Positions 41,105-51,456 of a stretch of DNA of 64,000 bases are shown in pieces. The DNA is from an uncultured Alphaproteobacteria bacterium. Its GTDB lineage: Bacteria; Pseudomonadota; Alphaproteobacteria; Micropepsales; Micropepsaceae. Position numbers and translations under genes: made by a program. Position 1 is the stretch's first letter; each line of letters begins with the position of its first letter. The notes under the pieces are model-generated. The model was not told where the DNA came from, did no database searches, and was given only the letters and a program-made list of their open reading frames with translations. The DNA lies in assembly GCA_903862715.1 (NCBI GenBank), contig CAIOYY010000057.1, positions 146,836 through 210,835 on the forward strand. Reading direction: 5' to 3'.

Positions 41105-41593
41105 CTATCTCCTGCGCTTCAGAAGGGCGAGGCAAAGCCCAGCAACCCCGAGCGAGATCAGCGCATTGTAACCGGCAAGCGATATTCCGAGAAACCGCCA
41201 GGCGGCGACATCGCAGCGCACGACGCGAAATGCGTCAGGGCCGGCGAGCGCCCCGGGTTCGAATCCAAGTCCGGCGCAGGAGGTCAGGCCTTCCCATAAG
41301 CCCCATTCGATTCCGGCGTGATAGACGCCGATCAGTCCGGAAAATCCCAGCCCGGCTATGGCAAGAAGCGCGAGCGGTCTGGCGGCGCCCTTCGGAAGGA
41401 GCCCGGCAGCCAGCAAGCCACCGCCGACAAGGCCGAACAGCGCCGCCGCGATGTGCGGCCAGCGTTGCCAATGACACATTTCGCAAGGCGGCAGCCCGCC
41501 GAAATACTGAAACCAGAGCGCACCCGAAACGAGGCTGAAGCTCACCGCTCCTGTAACCAAACCGGCATTCTGGTAACGCGACGTTTCACTCAT
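41105..41593 (-). CDS. disulfide bond formation protein B
   Basis: GGLPPCEMCHWQRWPH (CxxC) and four TM segments. Confidence 0.9.
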   Translation of the reverse strand: MSETSRYQNAGLVTGAVSFSLVSGALWFQYFGGLPPCEMCHWQRWPHIAAALFGLVGGGLLAAGLLPKGAARPLALLAIAGLGFSGLIGVYHAGIEWGLWEGLTSCAGLGFEPGALAGPDAFRVVRCDVAAWRFLGISLAGYNALISLGVAGLCLALLKRRR

Positions 41594-42011
41594 TCCGGCC
41601 GCCCGTCTGTGCCGGGCTTCTTCCAGTTGAAGGTCTTTGTGCCCGGCCCGGCTGCCATATCAGCCCCGGGATAAAGCGGGAAGCAGAAGATGCGAGGTGC
41701 TGTTCCCGGTAAAGTCTTCGCCAAACTGCTCAGATAATTACCGAACAATGTTCGTAAAAACATTTCTCGTTAGGCAATTTATGCTTTGGACGGGGAATTT
41801 TAAAGGGAATTCAACGCATTAAAAAGTTTTTTCGATGCGCACATTTGCCTTGAGGTCTCTTCGGGGCGTGCTTAAATGGCCATCCGGTCGGTTCGTTTGG
41901 GTCCGCAGTCAGCCCGGCGAGCCGGCCGGCTCTCGAAGGAATAATTCGCGAAATTTCGCGTTGGAACGCGGCGCAAATGGCACCGCGCTCTGCAGGCGAT
42001 GGAGGCATTCC

Positions 42012-42815
42012 ATGCTGGGCATTCGACGGAAGAGAAAGAAAATCCGGCCCGCACCTCCGGCGACACGTCGTGCACTTTTGAAAATTGGTGACCGCACGGT
42101 TGAGATCAGCCTGCGCGCCAATCCGCGTGCGCATCGTTACATTGTGAAGGTCGATCCGACGACGGGTGAGGTCTCCGTCACCGCGCCCAGTTCCCGCTCG
42201 CTGAATCAGGCGCTCGACTTCGCCAAAAAGGAACGCAACTGGATTGCCGGCATGCTGGCGAATGTACCGTTGCCGGTCGAACTCACGCTGGGCGCACCGC
42301 TGATGTTTCGTGGCGTTGTCCATGTTCTCCGCCGGGGCGATCCGCTGGCCGCCGGTCATCGCACCGGACTGACAGCGATGGGGCCGGTGTCGATCGACCG
42401 CGATGCCCCGCGCCCAACCATTCGCGTCACGGGTCAGCCCGAACATGCCGCGCGGCGTGTGCGCGACTGGCTGAAGGCGGAAGCGCGGCGCCGGATCATG
42501 GAACGTGTCGCCGAATATTCCGAAATACTGGGCGTACAGGCGAAGCGCGTGACGATCCGCGACACGACCAGCCGATGGGGATCCTGTTCGTCGGCGCGGT
42601 TCCTGTCGTTCTCCTGGCGTCTCGTCATGGCGCCGCCTCATGTGCTCGATTATGTCGTGGCGCATGAGGTCGCGCATCTGCGAGAACTCAATCACGAGCC
42701 ACGCTTCTGGCGGCTTGTCGAGGAGATCGTGCCGCATATGAAAAGATCGCAGGCCTGGCTCGAGGAACACGGCGCCACGCTGCATCGCTATGCACCGCGC
42801 ACACGCCCGGCCTAA
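42012..42815 (+). CDS. YgjP-like (DUF45) M48-type metallopeptidase
   Basis: TSRWGSCSSARFLSFSWRLVMAPPHVLDYVVAHEVAHLRELNHEPRFW (HExxH); start at internal ATG. Confidence 0.92.
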   Translation: MLGIRRKRKKIRPAPPATRRALLKIGDRTVEISLRANPRAHRYIVKVDPTTGEVSVTAPSSRSLNQALDFAKKERNWIAGMLANVPLPVELTLGAPLMFRGVVHVLRRGDPLAAGHRTGLTAMGPVSIDRDAPRPTIRVTGQPEHAARRVRDWLKAEARRRIMERVAEYSEILGVQAKRVTIRDTTSRWGSCSSARFLSFSWRLVMAPPHVLDYVVAHEVAHLRELNHEPRFWRLVEEIVPHMKRSQAWLEEHGATLHRYAPRTRPA

Positions 42816-42833
42816 CGGGCAGATTTCCCGGAA

Positions 42834-44894
42834 TCAGAACAGCCGGTTCAGAAGCGCTTCAAACGCATCGAGAATGCCCTCATCGTCATCGGGCGGCGGC
42901 GCATAATTCGTCACGAGTGCAGGCGGCGCCGATGCGGCGAGCGCTAGCTGATATTCCATTCCCGGAAGCCGCGTGGCGGGGAGATCTTTGGACGCTTCCG
43001 TCATGAAGGACTGGAAAATGCGCGCGGGCAATCCGCCGCCCGTCGCGCGCGTCATCGGCGTGTTGTCATCATTGCCAATCCAGACGCCGGTCACATAATC
43101 GGCGGTGAATCCGACAAACCACGCATCGCGATAATCCTGCGATGTGCCGGTCTTGCCTGCGACCGGACGGTCGCCAAGCGATGCATTGCGCCCCGTGCCT
43201 TCGGTGATGGTACGCATCATCATCTGCGTCATCTCAGCGTTCACTTCGGCGCTCATAACCTGGCCCACGCCCGACCCGCTGCGTTCATAGAGCACGGTGC
43301 CCGATTCCGTTGAAATTCGCGTAATAACATAGGGAATAACGCCCGTGCCGCCACTGGCGATGGCGGCATAGGCAGTGACAAGTTCGAACGGCGTTACCTC
43401 GGACGTGCCGAGCGCGAGCGAGGGCACTTCCAGAAGATCGGCGGTGATTCCCATGCGATGTGCCACGCGCGCAACCTGTGGCGCACCAACATTATTGGTG
43501 AGCTGCACGGCGGCGGAATTCGATGAATGGGCGAGGGCATAGGACAGCGTGATGTCGCCCTTATATTCGCTCTCGTAATTTTGCGGCGCCCAATTGCCGA
43601 CGGTTACGGGTCCGTCAAAAACATTGTCGTCAGGACGCCAGCCATGTTCCAGCGCGCTGACGTAAACGAAGGGCTTGAACGCCGAACCGGGCTGGCGATA
43701 GGCGTCAATCGCACGGTTGAAAGTGCTGTCGTCGTAGGAGCGTCCGCCGACGAGCGCGCGTACCGCGCCATCCAGCGTCATGGCGACCATCGCGCCCTGA
43801 CCGGCATTCAATCCGGGGCCGTCCATTTCGAGTCCCATGCTCAGCGCCTCTTCTGCGGCCGCCTGGGCCGTGAGATCGAGCGTCGTCTCGACGATCAACC
43901 GTTCGCTGACGGCCCCCTCTTCCGCATGACCGGCAAAGCCTGGCACGAGCGCTATGGCGTAATCGACGAAATATCCCGCGCCCGGCGTCGCGAGGCCCGG
44001 CGAGATTTTCGGACGCGTGGCCAGCGCCTGCTGCATCTCGGCGTCTTCCACAAAGCCCGCCCGCGCCATGGCATCGAGCACGACGCGCGCACGGCCCATC
44101 GCGGCTTCCATATCGGTGGCCGGATTATAGCGCGATGGCGCTTTTACGCTGCCGGCGAGAATCGCACTTTCCGTCAGGGTCAGTTCGGTTGCGGACTTGG
44201 AGAAAAAACGCTGTGCCGCGGCTTCGATGCCATAGACGCCTGCACCGAAATAGACGCGGTTGAGATAGAGCGTCAGAATCTGATCCTTGGTGTAGAGCCG
44301 CTCCAGCTTCAGCGCGAGCAGCGCTTCCGCGAATTTGCGGCTGACCGTGCGTTCCGGTTTCAGGAAAAGGTTCTTCGCCAATTGCTGCGTGATGGTGGAG
44401 CCGCCCTGCACAAAGGCGCCATGCGCGATATCGACGGCGAGCGCGCGTGTCAGCCCGATGGGATCGACGCCGAAATGGTAGCGAAAACGCCGGTCCTCGA
44501 TAGCGATGAAGGCATTGCCGACATGGTCGGGCAGATCGCCGACGGCGACGACGTCGGCATGGGTCAGTCCACGGCGCGTGATCACGCGTCCATCCGCATC
44601 CAGCAATGTGATGTCTTCGCGCGGTTCATAGACGAGAAGGTTCGTCGTATGGGGCAGCGCGGTCAGAAAATAGGAAAGAAAGATGACGCAGAGGAAAAGC
44701 CCCCATGCCCCCACTGCGATCAGTGTGTAGCGAAACCCTTTGCGCTTCTGCGGCGCGCGCGCGCGCGGCGGCGCCTCGTCGTCGTCATAGGACGCAAGTC
44801 TCTGGTCCCTGCGCCGGGCTGCGTCCTTCGACTTTGGCTTGCGCCCGCCCATTTCCGGTTCAACCCTGATAGGCTCTGGAGCCTGATCGCCCAC
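42834..44894 (-). CDS. class A penicillin-binding protein (PBP1A family)
   Basis: AIEDRRFRYHFGVDP, QGGSTITQQLAKNLFL transglycosylase; GSAFKPFVY, SSNSAAVQL, AGKTGTSQDYRDAWFVGF transpeptidase motifs. Confidence 0.96.
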   Translation of the reverse strand: MGDQAPEPIRVEPEMGGRKPKSKDAARRRDQRLASYDDDEAPPRARAPQKRKGFRYTLIAVGAWGLFLCVIFLSYFLTALPHTTNLLVYEPREDITLLDADGRVITRRGLTHADVVAVGDLPDHVGNAFIAIEDRRFRYHFGVDPIGLTRALAVDIAHGAFVQGGSTITQQLAKNLFLKPERTVSRKFAEALLALKLERLYTKDQILTLYLNRVYFGAGVYGIEAAAQRFFSKSATELTLTESAILAGSVKAPSRYNPATDMEAAMGRARVVLDAMARAGFVEDAEMQQALATRPKISPGLATPGAGYFVDYAIALVPGFAGHAEEGAVSERLIVETTLDLTAQAAAEEALSMGLEMDGPGLNAGQGAMVAMTLDGAVRALVGGRSYDDSTFNRAIDAYRQPGSAFKPFVYVSALEHGWRPDDNVFDGPVTVGNWAPQNYESEYKGDITLSYALAHSSNSAAVQLTNNVGAPQVARVAHRMGITADLLEVPSLALGTSEVTPFELVTAYAAIASGGTGVIPYVITRISTESGTVLYERSGSGVGQVMSAEVNAEMTQMMMRTITEGTGRNASLGDRPVAGKTGTSQDYRDAWFVGFTADYVTGVWIGNDDNTPMTRATGGGLPARIFQSFMTEASKDLPATRLPGMEYQLALAASAPPALVTNYAPPPDDDEGILDAFEALLNRLF

Positions 44895-45167
44895 GTGAAA
44901 TTCCTAACCCTGACTAAGGCCTGGAGGGTTAACGGATGTTAAACATTTGCCGAAAGCCCCCCGCCGGCGCCCTTCGGCTAACGGGTGAATCCGACATTGG
45001 CTCCCGAATTCGTCTTTGAAGTGGCGGGGTTTGGCCGAAGCGGCGGCATTTGCGCCCCCGGCGATAGGATGCATGGCGCTGGCGGGCCTTGGGAAGGTAA
45101 AGTGATCGAAACGCCGACTTAGCCGTTACGTATGTTCGGGTTCCCTAGCCCGGCTCGGATTGGACCT

Positions 45168-46406
45168 ATGAACGAACACGCAAAACCGCCTTCTCCCAGC
45201 GCCGAAACCCTTCGCCGCCTCGGTCTGGATCAGATGCGCCATGGCCTGTGGCCGCGCTACCGTTATCCTTTGATGGGCGGTGCGGCCGTGCTGGTCCTTC
45301 TGGTCCTGGGATTGGTCTTTTGGGGGGGTGAGGAAGACGGGCCTCACTATACGACGGCCGAGGTCGTATTGCGCGATCTTGTGGTCAATGTCAGCGCCAC
45401 CGGGACGTTGCAGCCGGAAAACCAGGTCGATGTCGGTCCGGAAATTTCCGGCCGGGTCGAAACGGTGCTGGTCGATTTCAACGATCAGGTGACGCAAGGC
45501 CAGGTCCTGGCCGAACTCGATACCGAACAGCTTGAGGCGAAACTCGCGCAGTCCCAGGCATCGCTCGCCTCTGCGCGTGCGAACGTCGTGCAGAGCGAGG
45601 CCACGGCCGAGCAAAATCGCGCGCTCGCCCGCCGCGCCGAGGAATTGTTTCAACGTAATGTGGTGTCGCAGCAGGATCTGGAAGCCGCGCGCGCCGATCT
45701 GCAGCGCGCCGAAGCGAGCCGGCAGCGCGCCCAAGCCGACGCTGCTTTAGCGGCGGCGCAACTCGACGCCGACCGGACATCCCTTTCCAAGGCGGCTATC
45801 CGCTCGCCCATTAATGGCGTGGTGCTCGACCGCAAGGTGGAACCGGGCCAGACCGTCGCTGCCTCATTCGAAACGCCCGTGCTGTTCACTTTGGCCAGCG
45901 ATCTGTCGCGGATGGAACTGCTGATCGATATCGATGAAGCCGATATCGGCTCGATGCATGCCGGACAGAAGGCGACCTTCACTGTCGATGCCTATCCACA
46001 ACGCGAATTCACGGCAGAAATCTTGTCGGTCCGTAACGCGCCGAATATCGAAAACGGCGTCGTCACCTATGAAGGCGTATTATCGGTCGACAATAGCGAT
46101 GGCGTTCTGCGCCCGGGATTGACGGCCAATGCGAATATCGTCGTTGCCGAAATTGCCCAAACGCTTTTCGTGCCGAATGGCGCGCTGCGCTTTACGCCGC
46201 CCGCCAATCAGGTGGACAATATCCCGCCTTTTCCGGCGCCCGTCGAAGGTACGCTGACGGGCCGCCTGTGGCTGCTTGAGGGCGGCACGCCGGTGCCGAA
46301 AGATGTTGTGATCGGGCGCAGCGATGGTCAATTGACCGAAGTCATTTCGGGCGACATCGAAGCGGGCGACGAGGTCATCGTCGATGTACTGAACGCACCC
46401 AATTAA
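45168..46406 (+). CDS. efflux RND/MacA-type periplasmic adaptor subunit
   Basis: TGTLQPENQVDVGPEISGRVETVLVDFNDQVTQGQVLAELD; helical hairpin; SPINGVVLDRKVEPGQTV. Confidence 0.92.
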   Translation: MNEHAKPPSPSAETLRRLGLDQMRHGLWPRYRYPLMGGAAVLVLLVLGLVFWGGEEDGPHYTTAEVVLRDLVVNVSATGTLQPENQVDVGPEISGRVETVLVDFNDQVTQGQVLAELDTEQLEAKLAQSQASLASARANVVQSEATAEQNRALARRAEELFQRNVVSQQDLEAARADLQRAEASRQRAQADAALAAAQLDADRTSLSKAAIRSPINGVVLDRKVEPGQTVAASFETPVLFTLASDLSRMELLIDIDEADIGSMHAGQKATFTVDAYPQREFTAEILSVRNAPNIENGVVTYEGVLSVDNSDGVLRPGLTANANIVVAEIAQTLFVPNGALRFTPPANQVDNIPPFPAPVEGTLTGRLWLLEGGTPVPKDVVIGRSDGQLTEVISGDIEAGDEVIVDVLNAPN

Positions 46407-46429
46407 CGCCGTTATTCCGGCCATAGCTC

Positions 46430-47131
46430 ATGTCTTCCGCGCCCCTCATCCGGTTCGACGCCGTAGCCAAGATTTACGGCACGGGAGAAGCTGCGGTCGT
46501 AGCCCTCGATCATGTCGATTTCGATGTCGACGCCGGCGAATTCGTTGCCGTCATGGGGCCGTCGGGTTCGGGCAAATCGACCGCCATGAATATTCTTGGC
46601 TGTCTCGATACGCCCAGCGAGGGTCATTATTATTTCGACGGCATCGATGTCGCGGCACTGACACGCGATCAGCGCGCACTGTTGCGCCGCAATTTCATCG
46701 GATTCGTGTTTCAGGGCTTCAATCTCCTGAAACGCACAACGGCGCAGGAAAATCTCGAACTGCCCCTGATCTATCGCGGAATGCCGCGTGCCGAACGCCG
46801 CGTGCTCGTCGAAAGGGCGCTGGCGCTGGTCGGGCTTTCCGATCGCGCAAACCACACCGCGTCCGAACTGTCGGGCGGGCAGCAGCAGCGTGTGGCCATT
46901 GCCCGCGCGCTGGTCACCGCGCCCAAAGTCATCTTCGCCGACGAGCCGACAGGCAATCTGGATACCGCGCGTGGCGAAGAGATCATGCGTCTGCTTACCC
47001 GGCTGAATCTCGAGCAGGGCATCACCATCGTTCTCGTCACGCATGAGGAGGATGTAGCGACCTATGCACGCCGCCGTATCCGCTTTGTCGATGGACGTAT
47101 TGAAAGCGATACAGTGACGGTGACGGCATGA
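46430..47131 (+). CDS. MacB/LolD-type ABC transporter ATP-binding protein
   Basis: [62 protein letters not shown]. Confidence 0.95.
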   Translation: MSSAPLIRFDAVAKIYGTGEAAVVALDHVDFDVDAGEFVAVMGPSGSGKSTAMNILGCLDTPSEGHYYFDGIDVAALTRDQRALLRRNFIGFVFQGFNLLKRTTAQENLELPLIYRGMPRAERRVLVERALALVGLSDRANHTASELSGGQQQRVAIARALVTAPKVIFADEPTGNLDTARGEEIMRLLTRLNLEQGITIVLVTHEEDVATYARRRIRFVDGRIESDTVTVTA

Positions 47132-48336
47132 TCGGCAACGCCGTCATCCTCGCCTTGCGGGAAATTCACCGCAATCTGATGCGTGCGACGCTGACAACGC
47201 TCGGCATCATCATCGGTGTTGGTGCCGTCATCGCGATGGTGACCATCGGCAATGGCGCGCGCGAAAGCGTCTCCGCCAGTATCGGGTCCATGGGCCGCAA
47301 CCTTATTATCCTGCAGCCCGGTACGCGTGACGGGCCGGGCGGCGGCGGCGCGGGAACGGCGACGGCTTTTGTACAGGGCGATGTCGACGCGATTATCCGT
47401 GACGTCCCGGACGTACGTGTCGCAGGCCTTGCAAGCCGCTCGGCCACGGTCGTTTCCGGCAATCGCAATCATCCGACACAGGTGGCGGGCACGAACGATG
47501 CCTATCTCGGGGTCCGCGACTGGCCGGTGATCGAAGGCCGCGTCTTCAGCGATGCCGAAACGCGCGCCGGCCGCCCGGTCTGCGTCCTCGGGCAGACGGT
47601 CCGGAATATTCTCTTCGGCACGCAGAATCCGCTCGGTGCGGAAATCCGCGTCGGGCAGATCCCTTGCGAAGTAATTGGCGTATTGTCGGCCAAGGGCCAA
47701 TCGACCTTCGGACAGGATCAGGACGACATCGTTGTGATGCCGCTGCGAACATTGCAACGCCGTCTCGCGGGCAATCTCGATATCGGCACGATCTGGGTAA
47801 GCGCCGACAATGCCGCCGACATTCCGCGCATCAAGGAACAGATCAACCGGATCCTGCGCGAACGGCGGCATATCGGCGCTGGCGAGAGCGACGATTTCAG
47901 CGTCAATGACCTGCAGGAAATCGCGGGCGTCATGGATACCACGGCGGCGATCCTCACCGCCTTTCTTGCGGCCATCGCGGCGATCAGCCTTCTCGTCGGT
48001 GGCATCGGCATCATGAACATCATGCTGGTCAGCGTGACAGAGCGCACGCGCGAGATCGGCATTCGTCTCGCCATCGGTGCGCGCGAACGCGACGTGCTGA
48101 CGCAATTTCTTGTCGAAGCGGTGATGATGTCGGCACTGGGTGGAATCGGCGGAATCATCCTCGGCCTTTCGGCCTCGGCGATAGCGGTCCATTTCCTCAA
48201 TATGCCTTATGTGCCGTCTTTCACGATCGTGCTGATCGCGTTTCTGTTCTCGGCGGCGATTGGCGTCGCCTTCGGCTATTTCCCGGCGCGCAGGGCGGCG
48301 CGCCTCGATCCCATCGATGCGCTCCGCCACGAATAG
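47128..48336 (+). CDS. MacB-type ABC transporter permease (FtsX family)
   Basis: LTTLGIIIGVGAVIAMVTIGNGA, GGIGIMNIMLVSVTERTREIGIRLAIGA, PARRAARLDPIDALRHE. Confidence 0.95.
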   Translation: MIGNAVILALREIHRNLMRATLTTLGIIIGVGAVIAMVTIGNGARESVSASIGSMGRNLIILQPGTRDGPGGGGAGTATAFVQGDVDAIIRDVPDVRVAGLASRSATVVSGNRNHPTQVAGTNDAYLGVRDWPVIEGRVFSDAETRAGRPVCVLGQTVRNILFGTQNPLGAEIRVGQIPCEVIGVLSAKGQSTFGQDQDDIVVMPLRTLQRRLAGNLDIGTIWVSADNAADIPRIKEQINRILRERRHIGAGESDDFSVNDLQEIAGVMDTTAAILTAFLAAIAAISLLVGGIGIMNIMLVSVTERTREIGIRLAIGARERDVLTQFLVEAVMMSALGGIGGIILGLSASAIAVHFLNMPYVPSFTIVLIAFLFSAAIGVAFGYFPARRAARLDPIDALRHE

Positions 48337-48344
48337 CGCATGCT

Positions 48345-49031
48345 TTATGCGACCAGCCGGTAGCCGCCGCTTTCGGTGATCAGGATCTGCGCATGGGCGG
48401 GATCGCGTTCAATCTTCTGGCGCAGGCGATAGATATGGGTCTCCAGCGTGTGCGTCGTCACTGCAGGGTTATAGCCCCACACTTCATGCAGCAGAACTTC
48501 GCGGCTTACCGTGTCACCCGCGCGTTGAAGGAATTTCAGGATATTGGTCTCCTTCTCCGTCAGGCGTACGCGCTTGACTCCTTCCAGCAGCAATTTCGCG
48601 CTCGGCCGGAACGTATACGGGCCGATGCGGTAGATCGCTTCTTCGCTTACTTCATGGCTGCGCAGATGGGCTTCGACCCGCGCCATCAGCACCGCAAAAC
48701 GGAAGGGCTTGGCGATATAATCATTCGCGCCTGCCTTAAGGCCCGCAATGGTGTCCTCGTCGGTGTCCGAGGCGGTCAGCATGATGATGGGGCAGGTCAC
48801 GCCCTTGCCGCGAAATTCGCCGCACAATTCGCGGCCGTCGCCATCGGGTAGCGACACGTCGAGCACCATGAATTCATAAAGCCCTTCGGTCCCGACCTTG
48901 CGCGCCTCTGCGATATCGGCGGCGCTGACCGGCTCATAGCCGCTGGCGGCGAATTGCTCGGCCAGAGATTCGCGCAGCATGTCGTCGTCATCGACCAGAA
49001 GAACGCGTTTGGAACTCGGCATGTTAGTCAT
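48345..49031 (-). CDS. OmpR-family response regulator transcription factor
   Basis: Receiver (LLVDDDD...MVLDVSLPDGDG...LTASD...KPF) plus winged-helix TLETHIYRLRQKIE...ESGGYRL; no cognate kinase adjacent. Confidence 0.93.
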   Translation of the reverse strand: MTNMPSSKRVLLVDDDDMLRESLAEQFAASGYEPVSAADIAEARKVGTEGLYEFMVLDVSLPDGDGRELCGEFRGKGVTCPIIMLTASDTDEDTIAGLKAGANDYIAKPFRFAVLMARVEAHLRSHEVSEEAIYRIGPYTFRPSAKLLLEGVKRVRLTEKETNILKFLQRAGDTVSREVLLHEVWGYNPAVTTHTLETHIYRLRQKIERDPAHAQILITESGGYRLVA

Positions 49032-49106
49032 CTCCTAGCGCGCGGCCCTTTGGCCGTGCCTTCCGAAACCCTACCCCGTTTGCTCGGAGCGGTGTATTTC
49101 CAGTCT

Positions 49107-50261
49107 ATGGCAGAGAAAAGGCAGGACAAGGTGGAAGGCGTTTCGCCGCAATCGAACGCGCTGGTGCCGAAACAGCACCGCGTCGAACGCGCGGCGGGCG
49201 AGTTCCGGCGTGGGGTCCCTGTGGTATTTCGCACGCGCGAAGGCCGGCGCCTGATCTCTGTCCCGGCTGAGACGCTCACCCAGGAATTATGGGCACACCT
49301 TGCGGAGGGGGCGGAGGCGCCGCCTTTGCTGCTTCTCACGCGTGCACGGGCCGCGACACTGAAAATCCGCCTCTATACCCCGGACATTGTCGGCATCCGG
49401 CTGGAGGCCGGAATCGATGTAAAGCGCATAAAATCTATCGCAGACCCCGCTTCCGACCTCGAAAACCCACTGAAAGGGCCTTTCGATACGATGCGCGAAC
49501 CACTGCCGGATTGCGCCGCGCCCGCCGTGAAACTCGCCAAGCTCGCGGGTCTTCTGCCCTCCGTCCTGATCCTCACGGCCGACGCGATGATTGCGCGCAA
49601 TGACGATCTCGTTGAACTCGCAACCGATGATATCGCGGCCTCCGAGGCCGAAGCCGCGCGCGATCTGCACATCGTTGCGCGGGCGCGGCTGCCGCTCGAT
49701 GGCGCCGAAAATTGCGAACTGGTCTCCTTCCGGCCCGCCGATGGCGGTCCCGAACATCACGCGATTCTGATCGGAATGAGCGGCGGAAAGGGGCTCGCAA
49801 CGCCCGGTCCGGTGCTGGCCAGGCTGCATTCGGAATGTTTCACGGGTGATCTTTTGGGCTCCCTCCGCTGCGATTGCGGCGATCAGTTGCGCGGGGCCGT
49901 GCGCCTCATCGCGGCGTCCGGCGGCGGCGTGCTGCTCTATCTGGCGCAGGAAGGGCGCGGCATCGGGTTGATGAACAAGCTGCGCGCCTATCGTTTGCAG
50001 GATCAGGGCTTCGACACCATCGAGGCGAATGAACGCCTCGGCTTTGAAGCCGATGAACGGCTTTACGATTTCGCCGCACGCATGTTCACCCTTCTGGGGT
50101 ATCGCTCGGTCCGATTGCTGACGAACAATCCGGAAAAAATCCGCGCGCTGGAAGCGGCCGGGATCACGGTGACGGAACGCGTGCCGCATTCCTTTCCCGA
50201 CAATGTGCACAATCGCGACTACCTGAACACCAAGGCCAAACGCAGCGGACATCTGCTGTGA
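49107..50261 (+). CDS. ribA: GTP cyclohydrolase II with N-terminal extension
   Basis: HSECFTGDLLGSLRCDCGDQL, LAQEGRGIGLMNKLRAYRLQDQGFDT, LLTNNPEKI. Confidence 0.94.
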   Translation: MAEKRQDKVEGVSPQSNALVPKQHRVERAAGEFRRGVPVVFRTREGRRLISVPAETLTQELWAHLAEGAEAPPLLLLTRARAATLKIRLYTPDIVGIRLEAGIDVKRIKSIADPASDLENPLKGPFDTMREPLPDCAAPAVKLAKLAGLLPSVLILTADAMIARNDDLVELATDDIAASEAEAARDLHIVARARLPLDGAENCELVSFRPADGGPEHHAILIGMSGGKGLATPGPVLARLHSECFTGDLLGSLRCDCGDQLRGAVRLIAASGGGVLLYLAQEGRGIGLMNKLRAYRLQDQGFDTIEANERLGFEADERLYDFAARMFTLLGYRSVRLLTNNPEKIRALEAAGITVTERVPHSFPDNVHNRDYLNTKAKRSGHLL

Positions 50262-50770
50262 CCCATCCCATTCGGGTCCGGCGCGAGGACGATGCGTTTG
50301 CCGTCGATTGGGGAAGGGGGCCGCGCCGCTGCGCCATCGGCCGTGGCGGCGTCGGCATGAAAGCGGGCGAAGGCGATGGCGTAACGCCTGTTGGCCTCTG
50401 GCCGTTGCGCGAAGTGTTTTACCGTGCCGACAGGATCGCGCGCCCCGAAACCTCGCTGCCGTTGCAGGCGATTGCACAGGATGATGGCTGGTGCGATGCA
50501 CCGGGTGATCCGAATTACAATCGTCGCGTGAAGCTTCCCTATAATGCCAGCGCGGAAAATCTGTGGCGTTCCGACGGTCTGTACGATGTCGTCATCGTGC
50601 TCGGTTACAACGACGCGCCGGTGGTCCCCGGAAGAGGCAGCGCCATTTTTCTGCATGTCGCGGCAAAGGATTTCTCGGCGACCGAAGGATGCGTTGCGCT
50701 TGACAGGCAGGACATTGTGGAATTGCTGCGGGATGCTTCGCCCGGCAGCGTCATCGACATCGCGCCTTAG
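50258..50770 (+). CDS. L,D-transpeptidase family (YkuD-type) protein
   Basis: GDGVTPVGLWPLREVFYR, SAIFLHVAAKDFSATEGCVALD catalytic H...C motif. Confidence 0.85.
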   Translation: MTHPIRVRREDDAFAVDWGRGPRRCAIGRGGVGMKAGEGDGVTPVGLWPLREVFYRADRIARPETSLPLQAIAQDDGWCDAPGDPNYNRRVKLPYNASAENLWRSDGLYDVVIVLGYNDAPVVPGRGSAIFLHVAAKDFSATEGCVALDRQDIVELLRDASPGSVIDIAP

Positions 50771-51441
50771 GCACGACTCCCGAAAATCGCCGTCCCGACT
50801 CGCACATGCGTCGCGCCAAAGCGGATCGCGGTTTCGAAATCGTCGCTCATGCCCATGCTCAAAAACGGCAGCGCAAGTTCCCGCGCATAATTTTTCAGAA
50901 GCGCGAAATGCGGCGCGGGGTTTTCCTCCACGGGCGGAATGCACATCAACCCGATGACCGGCAGTTTCAGGCCGTCGCGGCAATGGCGGACAAAGGCCAC
51001 GGTCTCTTTCGGAGCGACGCCCGCCTTTTGCGGTTCCTCGCCTGTGTTCACCTGCACGAACAGTTTCGGGCAATGCCCTTCTTTGTCGCGCGCTCCCGCA
51101 AAGGCCACGGCAAGCTTTTCGCGGTCGAGCGAATGCACGACATCGAATAGCGCCATGGCGTCGCCGATTTTGTTGGTTTGCAGCGGCCCCACGAGATGCA
51201 GCTCGATATCCGGAAAGCGCGCCTTCAAGGGCGGCCACTTCCCCATCGCTTCTTGCACCCGGTTTTCGCCGAACAGGCGTTGCCCCTCCTCCAGCACGGG
51301 AAGGATACGGGCCTCGTCATGGCCTTTCGATATGGCGATCAATCGGGTCGCGTCTGCGGGGGCGATAGCTGCGTCCCGTGCCCCGGCGATACGCGCCTGT
51401 ATTGCGCGAAGGTTGGCGGCCGGGTTTATGTCATCTGACAT
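50767..51441 (-). CDS. YggS-family PLP homeostasis protein
   Basis: LIAISKGHDEARI, FGENRVQEAMGKW, HLVGPLQTNKIGDA, FVQVNTGEEPQKAGV, LSMGMSDDFETAIRFGATHVRVGTAIFG. Confidence 0.94.
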   Translation of the reverse strand: MSDDINPAANLRAIQARIAGARDAAIAPADATRLIAISKGHDEARILPVLEEGQRLFGENRVQEAMGKWPPLKARFPDIELHLVGPLQTNKIGDAMALFDVVHSLDREKLAVAFAGARDKEGHCPKLFVQVNTGEEPQKAGVAPKETVAFVRHCRDGLKLPVIGLMCIPPVEENPAPHFALLKNYARELALPFLSMGMSDDFETAIRFGATHVRVGTAIFGSRA

Positions 51442-51456
51442 GAAGGGTCCTGAAGA

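Noticed and set aside
41255-41266. GGGTTCGAATCC, resembling a tRNA T-loop
   Set aside because: It lies inside the well-supported dsbB-type gene on the opposite strand (41105..41593), and no acceptor, anticodon or D-arm could be assembled around it.
41743-41753. GAACAATGTTC palindrome, considered as a LexA/SOS box
   Set aside because: The spacing does not fit the alphaproteobacterial GTTC-N7-GTTC LexA box, and the downstream gene is not an SOS gene; probably just an AT-rich promoter segment.
44929-44942. TTAA-CGGATG-TTAA, possible CtrA site upstream of the PBP1A gene
   Set aside because: The spacer is 6 nt, not the 7 nt of the CtrA consensus, in a locally AT-richer promoter region; chance occurrence is likely.
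47062-48330. 422-aa minus-strand ORF opposite the MacB permease
   Set aside because: Antisense shadow ORF: Arg/Asp/His-rich composition and no recognisable motifs, while the + strand frame encodes a clear FtsX-family permease. The same reasoning applies to other long antisense ORFs such as 43527..44942 (+), 11837..12526 (+), 27028..28026 (+) and 56824..57870 (-).
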